Shown: one piece after another, positions 29,461 through 41,700 of the stretch
Position numbering within the stretch: position 1 is the stretch's first letter
How the letters are laid out: each line of letters opens with the position of its first letter
Assembly: GCA_027923505.1 (NCBI GenBank)
Contig: BROI01000021.1
Span: 310,001-374,000, forward strand
Reading direction: 5' to 3'
Origin: Mayamaea pseudoterrestris
Lineage: Eukaryota > Bacillariophyta > Bacillariophyceae > Sellaphorales > Sellaphoraceae
DNA length: 64,000 bases
Program-made: the position numbers and the translations under genes
Notes under the pieces: model-generated
What the model saw: the letters and a program-made list of their open reading frames with translations, nothing else
Database searches by the model: none
Told to the model about the DNA's origin: nothing

Positions 29461-31080
29461 TTAAAGGTCACTAAAGCGATTTGGGTCAGGCTTTCCAATC
29501 GTGTGCACCTCAAATCCAATTTGACGAAGCTTCACGGGGTCAAGCAAATTGCGTCCATCAAAGACAAACGCCGGCTTGGCCATGGACTTGTAAATCTTCT
29601 CATAGTCGTACTCCTTGAACTCGTCCCATTCCGTCAAAACACAGAGACAATGGGCTCCGGCGCAGGCAGCGTACGGGTCCGACTCGGTAATGACTGCCTT
29701 GTCCAAATTGGGCGTGTTTTGGTGGTTGACGCCACAAGTGTAGTCCATTTCGAGCCACATGTCCTCGCGCTTGACCTGAGGATCGTAAATGTGAATGTGG
29801 GCTTGCTCGGCAATCAAATCGCGAACGACAAACATGGATGGCGTCTCGCGAACATCGCCCGTATCCTTCTTAAACGCATAACCAAAAACGGCAATCTTCT
29901 TGCCCGTGACAGTGTTGAACATAGTCTTGACAACCTGCTCGGAGAATCGCTTCTTTTGGTAGTCATTCATCTTGATGACCTGGTCCCAGTAGGCAGCGCA
30001 CTCCGACAATCCGTAAGTCTCACACAAGTAAACCAAGTTGAGAATATCTTTTTGAAAGCATGAACCTCCAAATCCAACCGAGGACTGAAGAAACTTCTTT
30101 CCAATGCGTGCATCCATGCCCACGGCGCGCGAAATCTCCGAAATGTCAGCTCCCGTCGCCTCGCACAAGGCTGAAATAGAGTTGACGCTCGAGACTCTCT
30201 GGGCCAAAAAGGCATTGGCCACAAGCTTGCTCAGTTCTGACGACCACAAGTTTGTCGTGAGGATTTGCTCGCGGGGCACCCAATTGGCATAGACACTAAC
30301 AAGTGTCTCCGCCGCCTTGAGTCCAGCCTCATTCTGCTGCCCTCCAATCAAGACGCGATCTGGCTTCATGAGATCGGCAATGGCAGTTCCCTCGGCGAGA
30401 AACTCGGGGTTGCTCAGAACCTGAAACTCGATTCCCTTGTCGTTCGCCTTTAGCACGCGAGCAATCGCTTGCGCCGTGCGCACCGGCACTGTCGACTTTT
30501 CCACCACAATCTTGGGTCCCTTGGAAACCTGCGCAATGGTACGAGCGCAAAGCTCGCAGTTCTTGATATTGGCAGCTCGGCCAGCTCCAATTCCTTGCGT
30601 CTTGGTGGGAGTATTGACCGAAATAAAAATGATATCGGCATTCTCAATCTCCTCCTCAACATTGGTGCTGAAGAACAAGTTGCGGTCGCGCGACTCATTC
30701 ACCACCTCGAGCAAACCAGGCTCGTAAATGGGAAGCTCTTGTGTCTTCCACGCATTGATTTGCGTCTCGTTAATGTCAACGACGCAGACGCGAATCTAAA
30801 ATGCACAAGTAGAGGTTGCGTGTGAGTTTGTGTGTGCCAAGTGCCAATAGAAAGCAGAATGATCAAAGAAACACAAGTCTACAGACTCAACGCTACAAAG
30901 AATGCATTCGACCTTCCAGCGCATCAAGTCAAGAAGCGAACATGGCCGACAGAAATATGGCCTCTTCCGTAAATAATATTAGCGTACCTTTGGGCAGTTC
31001 TTGGCAATCACCGCCATGGTAGGTCCACCGACATAGCCGGCTCCCATGCAACAGATCTTGAGGTCCCACTGATTGCTCAT
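29461..31080 (-). CDS. UGD: UDP-glucose 6-dehydrogenase
   Basis: Exons 31080-30988 and 30795-29461, with a 192-bp intron, give 475 residues. It oxidises UDP-glucose twice with NAD+ to UDP-glucuronate, the precursor of uronic-acid polysaccharides. The NAD motif [14 protein letters not shown] is in exon 1. Other family motifs are [42 protein letters not shown], the catalytic Cys C277 in [10 protein letters not shown] (C276 in the human enzyme), and FAYKKDTGD-type [13 protein letters not shown]. Length and motifs match animal and plant UGDs. No targeting leader is present ([11 protein letters not shown]), so it is cytosolic. The first ATG is well supported by the conserved N-terminus. Confidence 0.96.
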
Positions 31081-31422
31081 TGTTTAGTATTGCTTGTAGA
31101 CGTGTAAGGACTTGACGACTCGTGTCGAAATTTGCACTTGTGAGAGCAAGACGCTTTGTATTTTGATGGAGACCACAGAGCGGCCGATCAAGTCGAATGA
31201 CGACAAAACGCACGATCGTGGACCAACTGGCCGCTGCGCATGCGCGCGCGCGGGTCATTCTCGTCCAGCTGACGTCATTAAGTAACGGTCCGACGTTTGT
31301 CACGCGTCGCAGATCTTCCAGCGCGGTCCGCCATGGCACAAGCTGCGGCGTAGATGGATCGGTTTATCGGCAGCCGCTGTCGTTACAAGAGTCACTCACA
31401 TTGCAACTACCTAGTAGCAGTC
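31081..31422. promoter_or_regulatory. Bidirectional promoter with CRE and NRF-1-like palindrome
   Basis: This 342-bp region lies between UGD (-) and the BEM46-type gene (+). It holds TGACGTCA at 31270-31277 and an 18-bp alternating purine-pyrimidine run at 31235-31252. That run begins with TGCGCATGCGC, the form of the metazoan NRF-1 palindrome, and could adopt Z-DNA. Both lie near the middle, consistent with shared control. No factor is known from the sequence. Confidence 0.4.
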
Positions 31423-32788
31423 ATGACCGACTCATTTCCGCTTGATTCAGTCTCTTCGCAAGGATCCTTCGTGGTAGAATCGATCCTTCCGTGGGCATTG
31501 CGCATTGGGACGGTCGCCGCTGGAATCGTGGCGATTGTTGGAGGTTTTCTTTACGTCAAGCAGGAGTCTCTCTTGTACTTTCCAGAGATTGGAGGCATTC
31601 CAAAGCGGCCTACGCATAATCCAAAAGGGTACAGGTCCCCTGGAGAGCGACAAATTCCATTCAAGGATTGCGACATTGTATGTTCCGATGGTGTTCACAT
31701 CCATGCGTGGCTCATGACGTTTGATAAGGATGCACCGACCATTATTTTCTTTCATGGTGAGTCTACGACTTCGTAGTGATCGCTAATAAGGCACTGCTCT
31801 GTCGAGTTTGGTCGACTGGGTGTGACGATTGCACTTTGCACTCCTTTCTCGCGGTTACTCTCACAACTCACAACTTATATCCGCTTGTCATTTTTATTTG
31901 CAGGCAATGCTGGGAATATTGGGCTACGGCTACCGAATGCAATTCAAATGAGATCGTATTTGCAGTGTAACATTCTTATGGTAGAATATCGCGGCTATGG
32001 CGAGAGTGACAATGTGCCACCGAGCGAGGCCGGTCTCAAGTTAGACGCGCAAGGAGGTATGTACAAACAACCTGACGCTGCAGAATAAGTGGAAATGATC
32101 ATCATCTAAATGATTGGGATGGCAACGTGATATAAGCTAACGTTTTGCATCTTTTTAATCGTCGTCAGCTCTCCAATACGCTGTCAAGTTCGCCGATCAG
32201 CTAGAGATCGATGCGTCCAAGCTCTTTCTATTTGGACGATCTTTGGGAGGCGCTGTAGCGTTCGATTTAGCCGACTATGCGAGGCGGGAAAACATTCCGT
32301 TGCGTGGAGTCATGGTGGAGAATACCTTTCTCAGCATATCGGCCATGGTTGACAAGCTCATGCCTTTTCTCAAGCCGATCAAGCCATTTGTGTTGCGGCT
32401 CAGTTGGGATTCGACAAAGATTGTCCCTTCTTTGAACTTACCTATTTTATTCTTGGCTGGAAGCAAAGACGAGTTGGTGCCGCACGAGCATATGCAGCAT
32501 TTAATGCTCATGGCGCAAGCTTCGCGTCTCAAGCAGTTTCACGTCATTGACGGAGGAACACATAATGAGAGTTGGATCCAGGGTGGGGCAGAGTATTGGA
32601 ACGCCATGAAGTCATTCATGGTGCAGGCCATGCAAGGGACGAGTGGCGAACGAATATCGGCGTCGCCAAATGCTGGATTTGTGGCCCCGTCCGCTGAAGC
32701 TACCATACCCACAATGTCATCCAACTTTGGTGCCATAATTTCCGGCCACGCCGTTATTGCTCCACCACAAGTAAAGAAGGAAAAATAA
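31423..32788 (+). CDS. BEM46/ABHD13-type membrane-anchored alpha/beta hydrolase
   Basis: Exons 31423-31756, 31904-32056 and 32169-32788 (introns of 147 and 112 bp) give 368 residues. ATG 31354 would add 23. A single N-terminal membrane segment (IGTVAAGIVAIVGGFLYV) is followed by the conserved QESLLYFPE. The hydrolase core has the oxyanion motif FFHGNAGNIGLRLP, MVEYRGYGES, nucleophile S187 in GRSLGGAVA, acid D263 in GSKDELVP and H294 in GGTHNES, so the triad is complete. BEM46/ABHD13 proteins are conserved serine hydrolases of endomembranes whose substrates are poorly defined. The C-terminal 60 residues are a low-complexity tail. It is convergent with the tocopherol methyltransferase, 48 bp apart. 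Confidence 0.9.
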
Positions 32789-32836
32789 GGCACGCATGGC
32801 GTATCTATCTAGTACATTTATAGCATAGCGTATGTA

Positions 32837-33967
32837 CTATTCTAATGATTTTTTCGTGGCCGCCAGCATACCATACTCCATTAGCCCTCGCTTAAACGCT
32901 CGATGCATTCGTTCGAGGCAGTAAGCGTCGCGGAATATCTTCAGGTATTTGCGTACCTTAAATATCCAGCCAAATGGATCGTAGACACCCACCCAAATAG
33001 AATGCCGCCAGGACGGAATGGTGTTCTTAACCCAGTCAGCCGTCTTGACCTGACCCATTACACCTGTGTTATCAATCAGCTTTTTAAAAGCGTCTATTGA
33101 TACAAAGTATGGATGCGTCCATTCCTCGTACAAAAATTTCAGGTCACGCTTGTCGCGCTCGTCAAAAGGAACCTTGCTATCGTCCCGTTGACACCAGCAG
33201 GCCATGACGAACTTGCCGCCTGGCTTTAAAACACGCATCATTTCGTCAATATACTTCTTCTTGTCCGGCATGTGCTCTCCGGACTCACATGCCCACACAA
33301 TGTCAAAGGAGTTGTCGGGGAAATCCATGTTGAGTGCATCCATGACCATGAATTTGGTCGACGATGCAACACCTTGCTCCTGCGCCAGCTGCGTCCCCCG
33401 CTCCACCTGCTTGGGGCTCAGCGTAATGCCAGTCACGTGAGACTCGCTTCCCAAAGCCTTGGCTAGATACCGTGAGGTTCCCCCGAAGCCACAACCAACG
33501 TCGAGTACCTTGGCTTGCCGATTGTCGGCCGGGTCAATATTTCCAAACTTCATCATTTCGTCGATGAAATCATATTTGGCCTGTATAAAGTTCTTCTTCT
33601 TATAGCCTCGTTTCATTTCCTCGTCCGAATAGTAACCCAAATGTATATGTTCTCCCCAGTAATATTCAAGAATGCCGTCCGTCGTCCATTCATCATACTC
33701 GTCGCCGACTGTGCCTTCGCCATAGGTTCGTGAAGGTCGATCCAAAATGAGCTTGACACCAGCTGTTCCTGCTAAAGCCACGGTAGCAATGGCTGCCGTC
33801 GCCTTAATGGCAACCTTAGGAACGATTGCATTCATGTGAATTGCTGTGCCAGTCCTTTTTGATTGTCGTTCCGATGACGACAATTGGCGCGGTGCGAACG
33901 CATGGGATGATCCGACCACCAATGCCAACGTCGCTATTGAGACGACGCTTCGATGAGAAAATGGCAT
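32837..33967 (-). CDS. VTE4: Gamma-tocopherol methyltransferase-like enzyme, plastid targeted
   Basis: Single exon, 376 residues. It transfers a methyl group from S-adenosylmethionine to gamma- or delta-tocopherol in the last step of vitamin E synthesis. The leader MPFSHRSVVSIATLALVVGSS is followed by HAFAP, a classic diatom plastid cleavage motif, then a short transit peptide. The SAM-binding motif is VLDVGCGFGGTSRYLA. Other VTE4-type motifs are EYYWGEHIHLGYY, GITLSPKQVERG, FDIVWACESGEHMPDK and LKPGGKFVMACWCQR. The related MPBQ methyltransferase and SAM-dependent sterol enzymes lack this set. A hydrophobic segment at about 55-70 may contact the membrane, fitting an envelope or thylakoid site. 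Confidence 0.9.
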   Translation of the reverse strand: MPFSHRSVVSIATLALVVGSSHAFAPRQLSSSERQSKRTGTAIHMNAIVPKVAIKATAAIATVALAGTAGVKLILDRPSRTYGEGTVGDEYDEWTTDGILEYYWGEHIHLGYYSDEEMKRGYKKKNFIQAKYDFIDEMMKFGNIDPADNRQAKVLDVGCGFGGTSRYLAKALGSESHVTGITLSPKQVERGTQLAQEQGVASSTKFMVMDALNMDFPDNSFDIVWACESGEHMPDKKKYIDEMMRVLKPGGKFVMACWCQRDDSKVPFDERDKRDLKFLYEEWTHPYFVSIDAFKKLIDNTGVMGQVKTADWVKNTIPSWRHSIWVGVYDPFGWIFKVRKYLKIFRDAYCLERMHRAFKRGLMEYGMLAATKKSLE

Positions 33968-34320
33968 ACTTTGCTCAAGTACACGACTAGTAACCTTGCA
34001 CTGCCTTTAAATGCTTTTGAACTGCAGTACAAAGCTGCGTCGATATAGTGAATCATCCAGGAAGGAGGAAGACGAGCGAAAGAAGTTGTGAGCGCGATGA
34101 TGCGTTTTAAACTATGAAGCATACTGTACTTTGCATACGCACGCCGAAACGTCCACACGTCATCTGCGCGAGCCAGCCTGCCTCGCACCATTCCACTCAC
34201 ATTTTCATCCGCCTAAAATTTGACGCCGCCGAACGTTGGATCTTGGCCAGTCCATGCGCACCTTTTGCTGTCATTTCCTGTTTTCCTTTTGAAACAAAAG
34301 AAGAAAGCGAGCAAAAAGCT
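33968..34320. other. Divergent promoter region between VTE4 and myosin
   Basis: This 353-bp region holds a frame open from 34114 into the myosin start, but its residues look unlike any myosin N-terminus. I take the region as non-coding. No defined element was recognised. Confidence 0.45.
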
Positions 34321-37300
34321 ATGATGGATTTAGTCGAGAAGGATCAACAGCTTAAGGTCTTTGTCAAGGACCCAACGTTCTCGTGGCTTCCAGCAACAAT
34401 TATCGAAACGGATGGAGCAGACCGCGTCAACGTGCAAATCCAGCTTCCATTAGATTGGAATAAAACGACTATGGCTACCAAAAAAACTGCAGCCGTTGAC
34501 AAGACGGAATGGTGGGTCGATTTGAACGACTATCACAATCACCAGCTGCCCCTGCAGAATTCAAAATCGGTTCGCGACATCGCCGAACTTGCGCACTTGC
34601 ACGAGGCGGCGATTCTTTACCAAATCAAGGCACGACATGCGCTGCAAAAGCCCTATACTAGAGTCGGAGAAATCATCATTGCAGTCAATCCCTGCCAGTG
34701 GATAGATGGCCTGTACTCGCAAGATCTACAGCGGCTCTACGCCAAGCACTTCGTCTGGCAAGGTATGTACCAAATAATAGCGAATGGGCGATTGATATTT
34801 ATTGTTGCACATTCTTAAGTTCATATATGCATTTCCCCATTTGATTCAGTCCCAGTGGGCGGCGATGAGGAAACTTCGTCGGAAGAGAAGAAGGATGAAA
34901 ATGTCATGGCGACATCGTCGACGAGCTTTGAAAGCTTTTACGACCGACTTGGACACGAGCCTCACATTTATGAAGTATCAGCTTCTGCATATCGAGGCCT
35001 TACTTTGGATGGGCAAGATCAAACAATTCTCGTTTCGGGTGAGTCTGGCGCCGGCAAGACGGAAACGGTAAAGCTGGTACTTGGTCACCTGTCGACAATC
35101 GACATGGCTGCCTTGTGTGCCGACATCTCACCCAAGAACAAATTCAACGAAGACATGATCAACTACGTCGTCGAAAGTTCCCCCGTCTTTGAAGCATTCG
35201 GCAACGCGAGGACATGCAGCAACCACAACAGCTCGCGCTTCGGCAAAGTGACGCGCCTTCATTTTGGACTCGGAGAAGTTGGCATGTACAGCCTCGCCGG
35301 CTCAAGCTTTGTCACATATCTCCTTGAAACGAGTCGTGTTGCGTACCACTCTCCCGGAGAACGCAACTTCCATATTTTCTATCAGCTACTCGCCGCCTCA
35401 AACTTGTTCAAGGCTGAGACTCTCGGCGAAGAATGGGCTGGTGCATCCGTCAATGACTTTCGCTATCTGTCAGGGACTTCCGAATGTGGAAGTCCGGGAG
35501 CAACAGACGCAAAAATGTGGGACAATACGTTAAATGCGCTTGAATTCTTTGACTGGCGAGGTAACGCTTTAAGTATGTTGCTAAAGTCGTTGGGGATTAT
35601 TTTGCGGCTTGGTAACCTCGGATTCGGGGAGCTCAGCGAAGGGGAAGCTCGGATTGAAACGAGAGACGAGCTTCAAATGCTGGCGGATATTATGGGTATA
35701 CCTGGTGACATAATTGAAAGTGCTATGACCCGTAGATCTCTGAAAACGCGACAGGACGAGTTAAGCGTACCGCTCAGCTGTGAATCCGCCAAGGAAGGGT
35801 GCGATGCCTTGGCAAAGAAAATATACTGTCGCATCTTTGCCTCGATTGTTAGAAAAATTAACGAACAGACGGCACCTTCAAATGCAATCCAGTGCAACGG
35901 AACTATTTCGTTGGTCGACATTTTTGGATTTGAACGATTCAGCGTAAATCGCTTTGAGCAACTATGCATCAACTACACCAACGAAAAGCTCCAGTACAAA
36001 TATGTTGAAGACAATCTTCAACGTCACCGAATCGAGTACGAGCGTGAAGGGTTGGAACTATTTGATATGAAGCAGTTTGATAACACTGACGTTCTTGAAC
36101 TCTTCGAGGGTCCTAAAGGGATAATAAATTCACTCAGCGAAGAAAGTGTTCGTCCTAACGGAAACAACGCGGTACGTAACAGTTCCTTTTGCGTTAGAGA
36201 CAATCAGATTATAAACATTTCTGACCTGCTATTTTTCCAGTCGTTTGTATTCAAGGTCAAAGCAGCTTACAAGAGTCACAATCGCCTCATCGACGAGAAG
36301 CTTCATATGAAAATTGAATTTGGCATTAGCCATTATGCAGGATCAGTTATTTACGATGCGTCCGAATTCATCGAACGGAATTCAGACAAGCTACCTGACT
36401 CGCTGCTTCATCTGGCTACAAAAAGTTCGAACGCATTAGTGGCGCTTGAGTTCAGCGAACTTGTTCGTCTTCAGGTACAGGACGATGCAGCGGACAGTAC
36501 ACGGAAAACAAAAATAACAACAGTGATGGAGCGCTTTCGTAGTCAGCTCCGAGATTTGGTGGAAGAGATGTCTGAGACTCACGTCAGATATATTCGCTGC
36601 ATCAAGCCTTGCGAGACGATGGATCCAACAGCCGTCGATCATGGTACCGTGATGCGACAATTGAAATGCGCAGGGCTTGTTACAGCGATCGAGATCACCC
36701 GAGAAACATTTCCAAACAAACTTCCGTTCCGAGCAGTTGAAGAGCGCTTTAAATGCTTACTCGACCAGAAAAAGATGAAGATGATGACGACAATGGAACC
36801 GGAAGAGAGATGTCAGTTTATGATGGCCACTCTGTATGCGCCCGCAATCAAGAAATTCAGTACCAGCAATTTCACAATGCCATACGCATGTGGTAAAACG
36901 AAAGTCTTTTACAGAGCTGGGTCATTAGAAATACTCGAAACGGCACGCCACGAATACTTGTCGGCCAGGGCAACCTTGCTTCAAACCTGGTTAAGAAAGG
37001 TTGCAGAGTTGTCGCGCTATCGAATGGCACGTCAGGGAATTATCAACATACAAGCGACATGGCGCACTGTCAGAGCAAGTTTGGCGTTAATGCGGCTAAG
37101 GGCAGCTACAATTCAGCTCCAGACTTGGCTTCGGTGCCGTTTGAGGCGTCTTCATTACCGCATGATGCTAGAACAAGGAGCGCGGTTAACATCAGTGTGT
37201 CGTCAGCTTCTTCATTGCCGCCGCCAATATATCATGTGCATTGCAATTGAACAGGAAAAGGCTACAGTCATGCATCAAAGTATCAAGGGCATCGTCGCCC

Positions 37301-38649
37301 TTCAGGCTGCATTCAGATCGAAAAGAGCCCAAGATTGCATGATGATTCAAAGGGGCGCCGCTCTTTTCATTCGGAACTGGTACATCCATGTAAAACATAC
37401 CAAGACTATGTGCGAAACAAAAAATACTCGGCATGCCTTCGCGGAGACCGATTCGTTGCGACAAGCATCCGATGCAGGTGCCATTCTTTCCGACATCGCT
37501 ACAAAACAGGCCAAAGCAGTGCAACAGAGTCTGTCTGCTCCGCGAGGGCAGGTAGGCAAGATTCGACATCGCTCTGCCACAGTCATTCAGGCCTGGGTAA
37601 GGAGATTTCGCGATTTTGAAAATTATGTTCGGTTGCTATCATCTCTTGCGTGTCTTCAGACTCGGTATAGATACATTCGAGCGCGAGGCAAGCCCTTACT
37701 TATGCGAGGAAAGGGTGACATACCAAAGGTGGTAGAAGTAAAGACGAATTCGTCTGTAAGCACATCATTTCACGACGATCTGGATCGTCAACCTGGTGGC
37801 TCTCCAGACACAGAAGAGCGCACTAGATTTGTCAACAAGGAACACGACGTCCACGAAGAACAGTTGATGAGAGAACTCACAGACCAGAAGGCGAAAGTGT
37901 TGGCTCTAGAGCAGGAAATTGCTCAAATGAGAGATGATGCTGAGCGGCACGCGCAAGAGATTGAAGCCGACTTTGATGATAGGATAAGCGGTTACGAGGA
38001 AGAGGTCCTGCTGCTCAAGCAAGATGCTTACCGACTCGAAGGCGAAAAGGAAATGCACGCCAAAGAAATGAGAGAAGCAGACGAAGCACACAAAAAGAGT
38101 ATCCAGAGGCTGCAGTACGAAATACAAAAGATCCAAAGCTCTCACCGAGATTATCTCGACAAGATCATGGCACTTCTCGACGATACGGAGGCAGCGCAAA
38201 AGCTACAAACCAACCGAATTAGCGAAGAATTAGAAGCTATAAAACGTGACCGGGACATGAAGGTAGGAAGTTTGAAAGAAGAAATTAAGTTGCTCCGTGG
38301 CATCGGCTTTGGTTCAAAGAATCTCAAGCAACCTATGTCAGAGAGTGCACAGCGGCTTTCCAGAAAGTTGTATGCTATTCTTGCTCCCGACAATCTTCTT
38401 TTGCTAGCTAAAGAAGCGCTTCAACAGCAAAAAGGAACGCCTCAGCTTTACATTGAAGAAAACTTCTCATCGAAAGCGCGTAACATGATATCCTACCTCG
38501 AAGAAATAGTCTCGGTTGCCGAATATGAAGTCAGTGATGCGCGAAATAAGTGTTCTGTCGTTGATAGCCAAGTAGGAGCGTTGCAGCAACAACTTGTATG
38601 CGCCTATGAGGAGCTAGAATACTCCCGAGATGGAAAGCAGTTTCGATAA
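34321..38649 (+). CDS. Unconventional myosin heavy chain with IQ repeats and coiled coil
   Basis: Exons 34321-34762, 34850-36171 and 36241-38649 (introns of 87 and 69 bp) give 1390 residues. An SH3-like N-terminal subdomain (VFVKDPTFSWLPATII) precedes the motor. The motor has P-loop GESGAGKT at 211-218, switch I NNSSRFGK, switch II DIFGFERF and the actin-binding/SH1 region RYIRCIKPCE, then MRQLKCAGLVTAIEITR. The neck holds about five degenerate IQ motifs at roughly 870-1010, binding calmodulin-like light chains. A coiled coil at about 1145-1260 suggests dimerisation. No FYVE, PH or MyTH4 tail is recognised, so the class stays open among the stramenopile-specific myosins. The second intron is 69 nt without stops, so retention would insert 23 residues into the motor. 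Confidence 0.94.
36172..36240 (+). other. In-frame, stop-free 69-nt intron within the myosin motor
   Basis: Donor GTACGT and acceptor TTTTTCCAG bound 69 nt that read through as 23 codons. Removing it joins SVRPNGNNA to SFVFKVKAAY, the conserved myosin sequence after switch II, so splicing is clearly the ancestral state. Unspliced mRNA would escape nonsense-mediated decay. Confidence 0.8.
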
Positions 38650-38799
38650 TTTGTAATAACAAGCAATTATAACTCTTAGTCTCTCAACGTATATGTATAT
38701 ATAAGCAGACACAATATGGATACATGAGAAGCGAGAAGGTAACGCGCGACCACCGACTCAATACGGAACACCATAACATCAGCCGCGCGGAAAAGATTA

Positions 38800-41700
38800 C
38801 TAGTCGTCGAGTCCTCCACCGACAATGCCAGCACGGCTTCCACCGGGTGGCATACATGACCGCGCCACGCTTTCAAAAACCTTCTCGATTTCCGTCGCAC
38901 ATCGCGTAAAAGGATAGGTCCAAAAGCCGTACTGCCGATTTTTAATCAGTTCAATGAAAGTGCACAGCAAGCCCCACGGATGCGGCCGGTTGACGATCAA
39001 TCTCTCCAACAGAATACGTGTAATTTGCTCCTTCACAGCGACATTCGTTGTTTCGCCAAAGACGTACAACATCACGCATGAGAAGTAATGCGTATGGCTC
39101 GATGGGTAACGAAGCTGGTTAGCGATAGCATTAATCGCCGTGTAACGTCCGCGGTCATCAAACTCCATCAGCTTGAATATAATTTCCATGTCAGGGGTTC
39201 TCGATGAAAGTGCAATCTGCCCGTTTTGACGCTGCGCCAGAGCGTGTGCCCCAACGTAGACGATCAGAGAGCTTATCTTTGCAGCATCCACTTCAGCGGT
39301 TCCATCTTTGAGCAGCATGGGCAAAAGGTTGGCCAAGACGTTTCTGTGCTGCCCGTCATTGAGGAAAGCATCAAGATGTGACCTGAACGATTCAATTGGT
39401 CCCAGTACGTTCGAGAGAATGACCGGATTCTGCGAGATTTCAGCCAGCATATCGAATTTAAGATTAGGAGTGAACGGATCAGGCGGAGACATCCCCTTGG
39501 GTGTGGCGGAGAGCAAGATGTTCCGAAGCTGGATGGAATTGTCAGGAATCACGTTGCAGAGTGAAATGTGATAGGCAGCAAGGAATGAAGGGAAGTCATG
39601 GAGTAACATAAGAAAAACACGAAGCGTCCCTTCATACAGCTTCTTGATTGGCGGCAGCAGCTCGAGGCGACGCAAATACGGTTCCAAAAAGAGCAAATGA
39701 TCCACAAACAGGTGATGCATTATATTCCATCCCTTTTGGCCAGGGTGGAGAAGGGCGTTGGGAAGGAAATGTCTGTGCGATACCAACTCAAACCAGGCAA
39801 ATGCAAAGCCTGTGCGTAAGAGTTGTGAGATTGAAGAGTATCGGTACATTGGACATCAACACAATTCTACAAGTATGACATACCTGGCATGACAAGTGGT
39901 TGGCACACGTGAAACGTAGCCCCAAACAAACTTAGCACAGCAAGGCGAATTGGTTCAAACACGGGATCTGGTTTGTTCAAATCAATGAGTAAATTCATGA
40001 ATAGTCTGAACCATGGGCGTTGGTCCCAGATTCCTTTGTTTGTGGCCTTCGTGTGCTCATTGTGCCACATCATAGTGCGAACGGATGCGCCCAGAATTTT
40101 GTTGAGAAGCCCTAATCTCTGCTTGTCCACTTGCTCTGACGATCCACCCGTATTTAAATGACGGACAATTGTCACCAGCAGTCTTGAGTACATATCAATG
40201 ACCGTATAATTTAGAACGGCCTGAGCGCCATCGCCAGCTGACGCATTATTCAAAACAGCGTCAACCACAGTCAGCAGTGCCAGACGAAAGAAGCGCTCCG
40301 TCTGATCGTCAGCTTTACCAATGCCAAGCTGTTGTAACACTTGCAAAAAATGGGCAACAGTAGTGTCACTCCCGACAGAGTCGGTTTGAAGTCGTACCCA
40401 GCTCTCTAACAATGCCGTAACTTGCTGACGAGCCTTTTGCGAATCGGAGCGCGCAAAAGCTTCTGTCGAGGCCGCCACTCTGGTGGTCGCTAAAGTTAGT
40501 GATGTCAACGAAATTCGTGACAAACTGCTGTTTTCCTCAATTGACAGACTCTTTGGTGGCTGCTCAACAATAGAAGCAGCAACTGGCGCCGTGTGACTCA
40601 ACCTCATTTCATCCAGCATGCCTGCAATGGGCTTCTGGTATCGCTGGACAACTTGCGGTGGAGCCTGGCTTCGGCCATCGGCGATTTTTGTCATCAGGTC
40701 CATTAGTTTCGGGAAATCAACAGGCGCAGCTATTCGTTCCAAAAATGCTGTTCGAATGAACAAGAGTGAAAATTCGACCCAAATCGGATTGCGTCCGCTG
40801 TCGGCTCTGGCCGCTAAAAACATGTCAAGGTCCTGCACTGAAAGCAAGCGACTTCGAACCAGAAGAAGCAAGACAGTTCGATGTAGTCGGCGCTGCAGCT
40901 CAGTGTTCGTTGGAGCGTAGGTCGCCCAGGTTCCCATATCTTTTCCCAACTTTGGACAATAAATGTTAATGTTCTCCAATAATGCCACTAATGCTTCCAA
41001 ACGAAGCGGTTCGTTTAAGCTCAGCTCATACAGTCGCTTGAAGACTCCTTGAGAAAATGTAAGAACAACTTCATGCTCCGTCGTGGTAAGGCTTCGAGAT
41101 GCGCCACCAGCAGGACCGGCGTTAGGAAGTACTTTACTCACTGCATTCAGCAGCTGGCGGATCTGGTGGTCAGCGGGAAGCATATCCAATTTTATTTCAC
41201 GAGCTCGAGACCCTGCGACCGACAAGATGGAGGTGACAGCTGAATCCAACTTAGCAGCGAGGGCATTAAGAACTTCTGCTCCAAACTGGTGACTACCGAT
41301 TGGCTTTGTATGTGTGTCAATATCGCTGCTTCCGAGAGAGTTAGATGAAGACGTTCTAGAAGGCGCGACCCCTGTTCCTACGGATGCGACAGAATTAGCC
41401 TGTGAAGCAGCCGCATGCCCTGATAATCGTTGAAAGCTTTCGTAGAGTTGGTAATGTTCCGGCTTGAGACCTCCTGGTTTGGGGCGGAGTGCATCAGGCA
41501 ACGATGCTGGAAAACGATTACCATTCGAGAAAATCGACATATCGTAGTAGGGCTGGCCAGTCTGGTCGCGATGATTGCGCCGCGCTCCCACAGCAGACGC
41601 CAACGCCTCTTCAATCTCCCGAACGGCCTTCTCCGTCGCTGCCTTTTCAATTAGCATGCAGCCCAGTTCCAAGTTATCAGTGGCGCATATCTGAACACAT

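Noticed and set aside
34114-34320. N-terminal extension of myosin from the ATG at 34114.
   Set aside because: The residues are His/Pro/Cys-rich and unlike a myosin N-terminus; ATG 34321 directly precedes the SH3-like subdomain.
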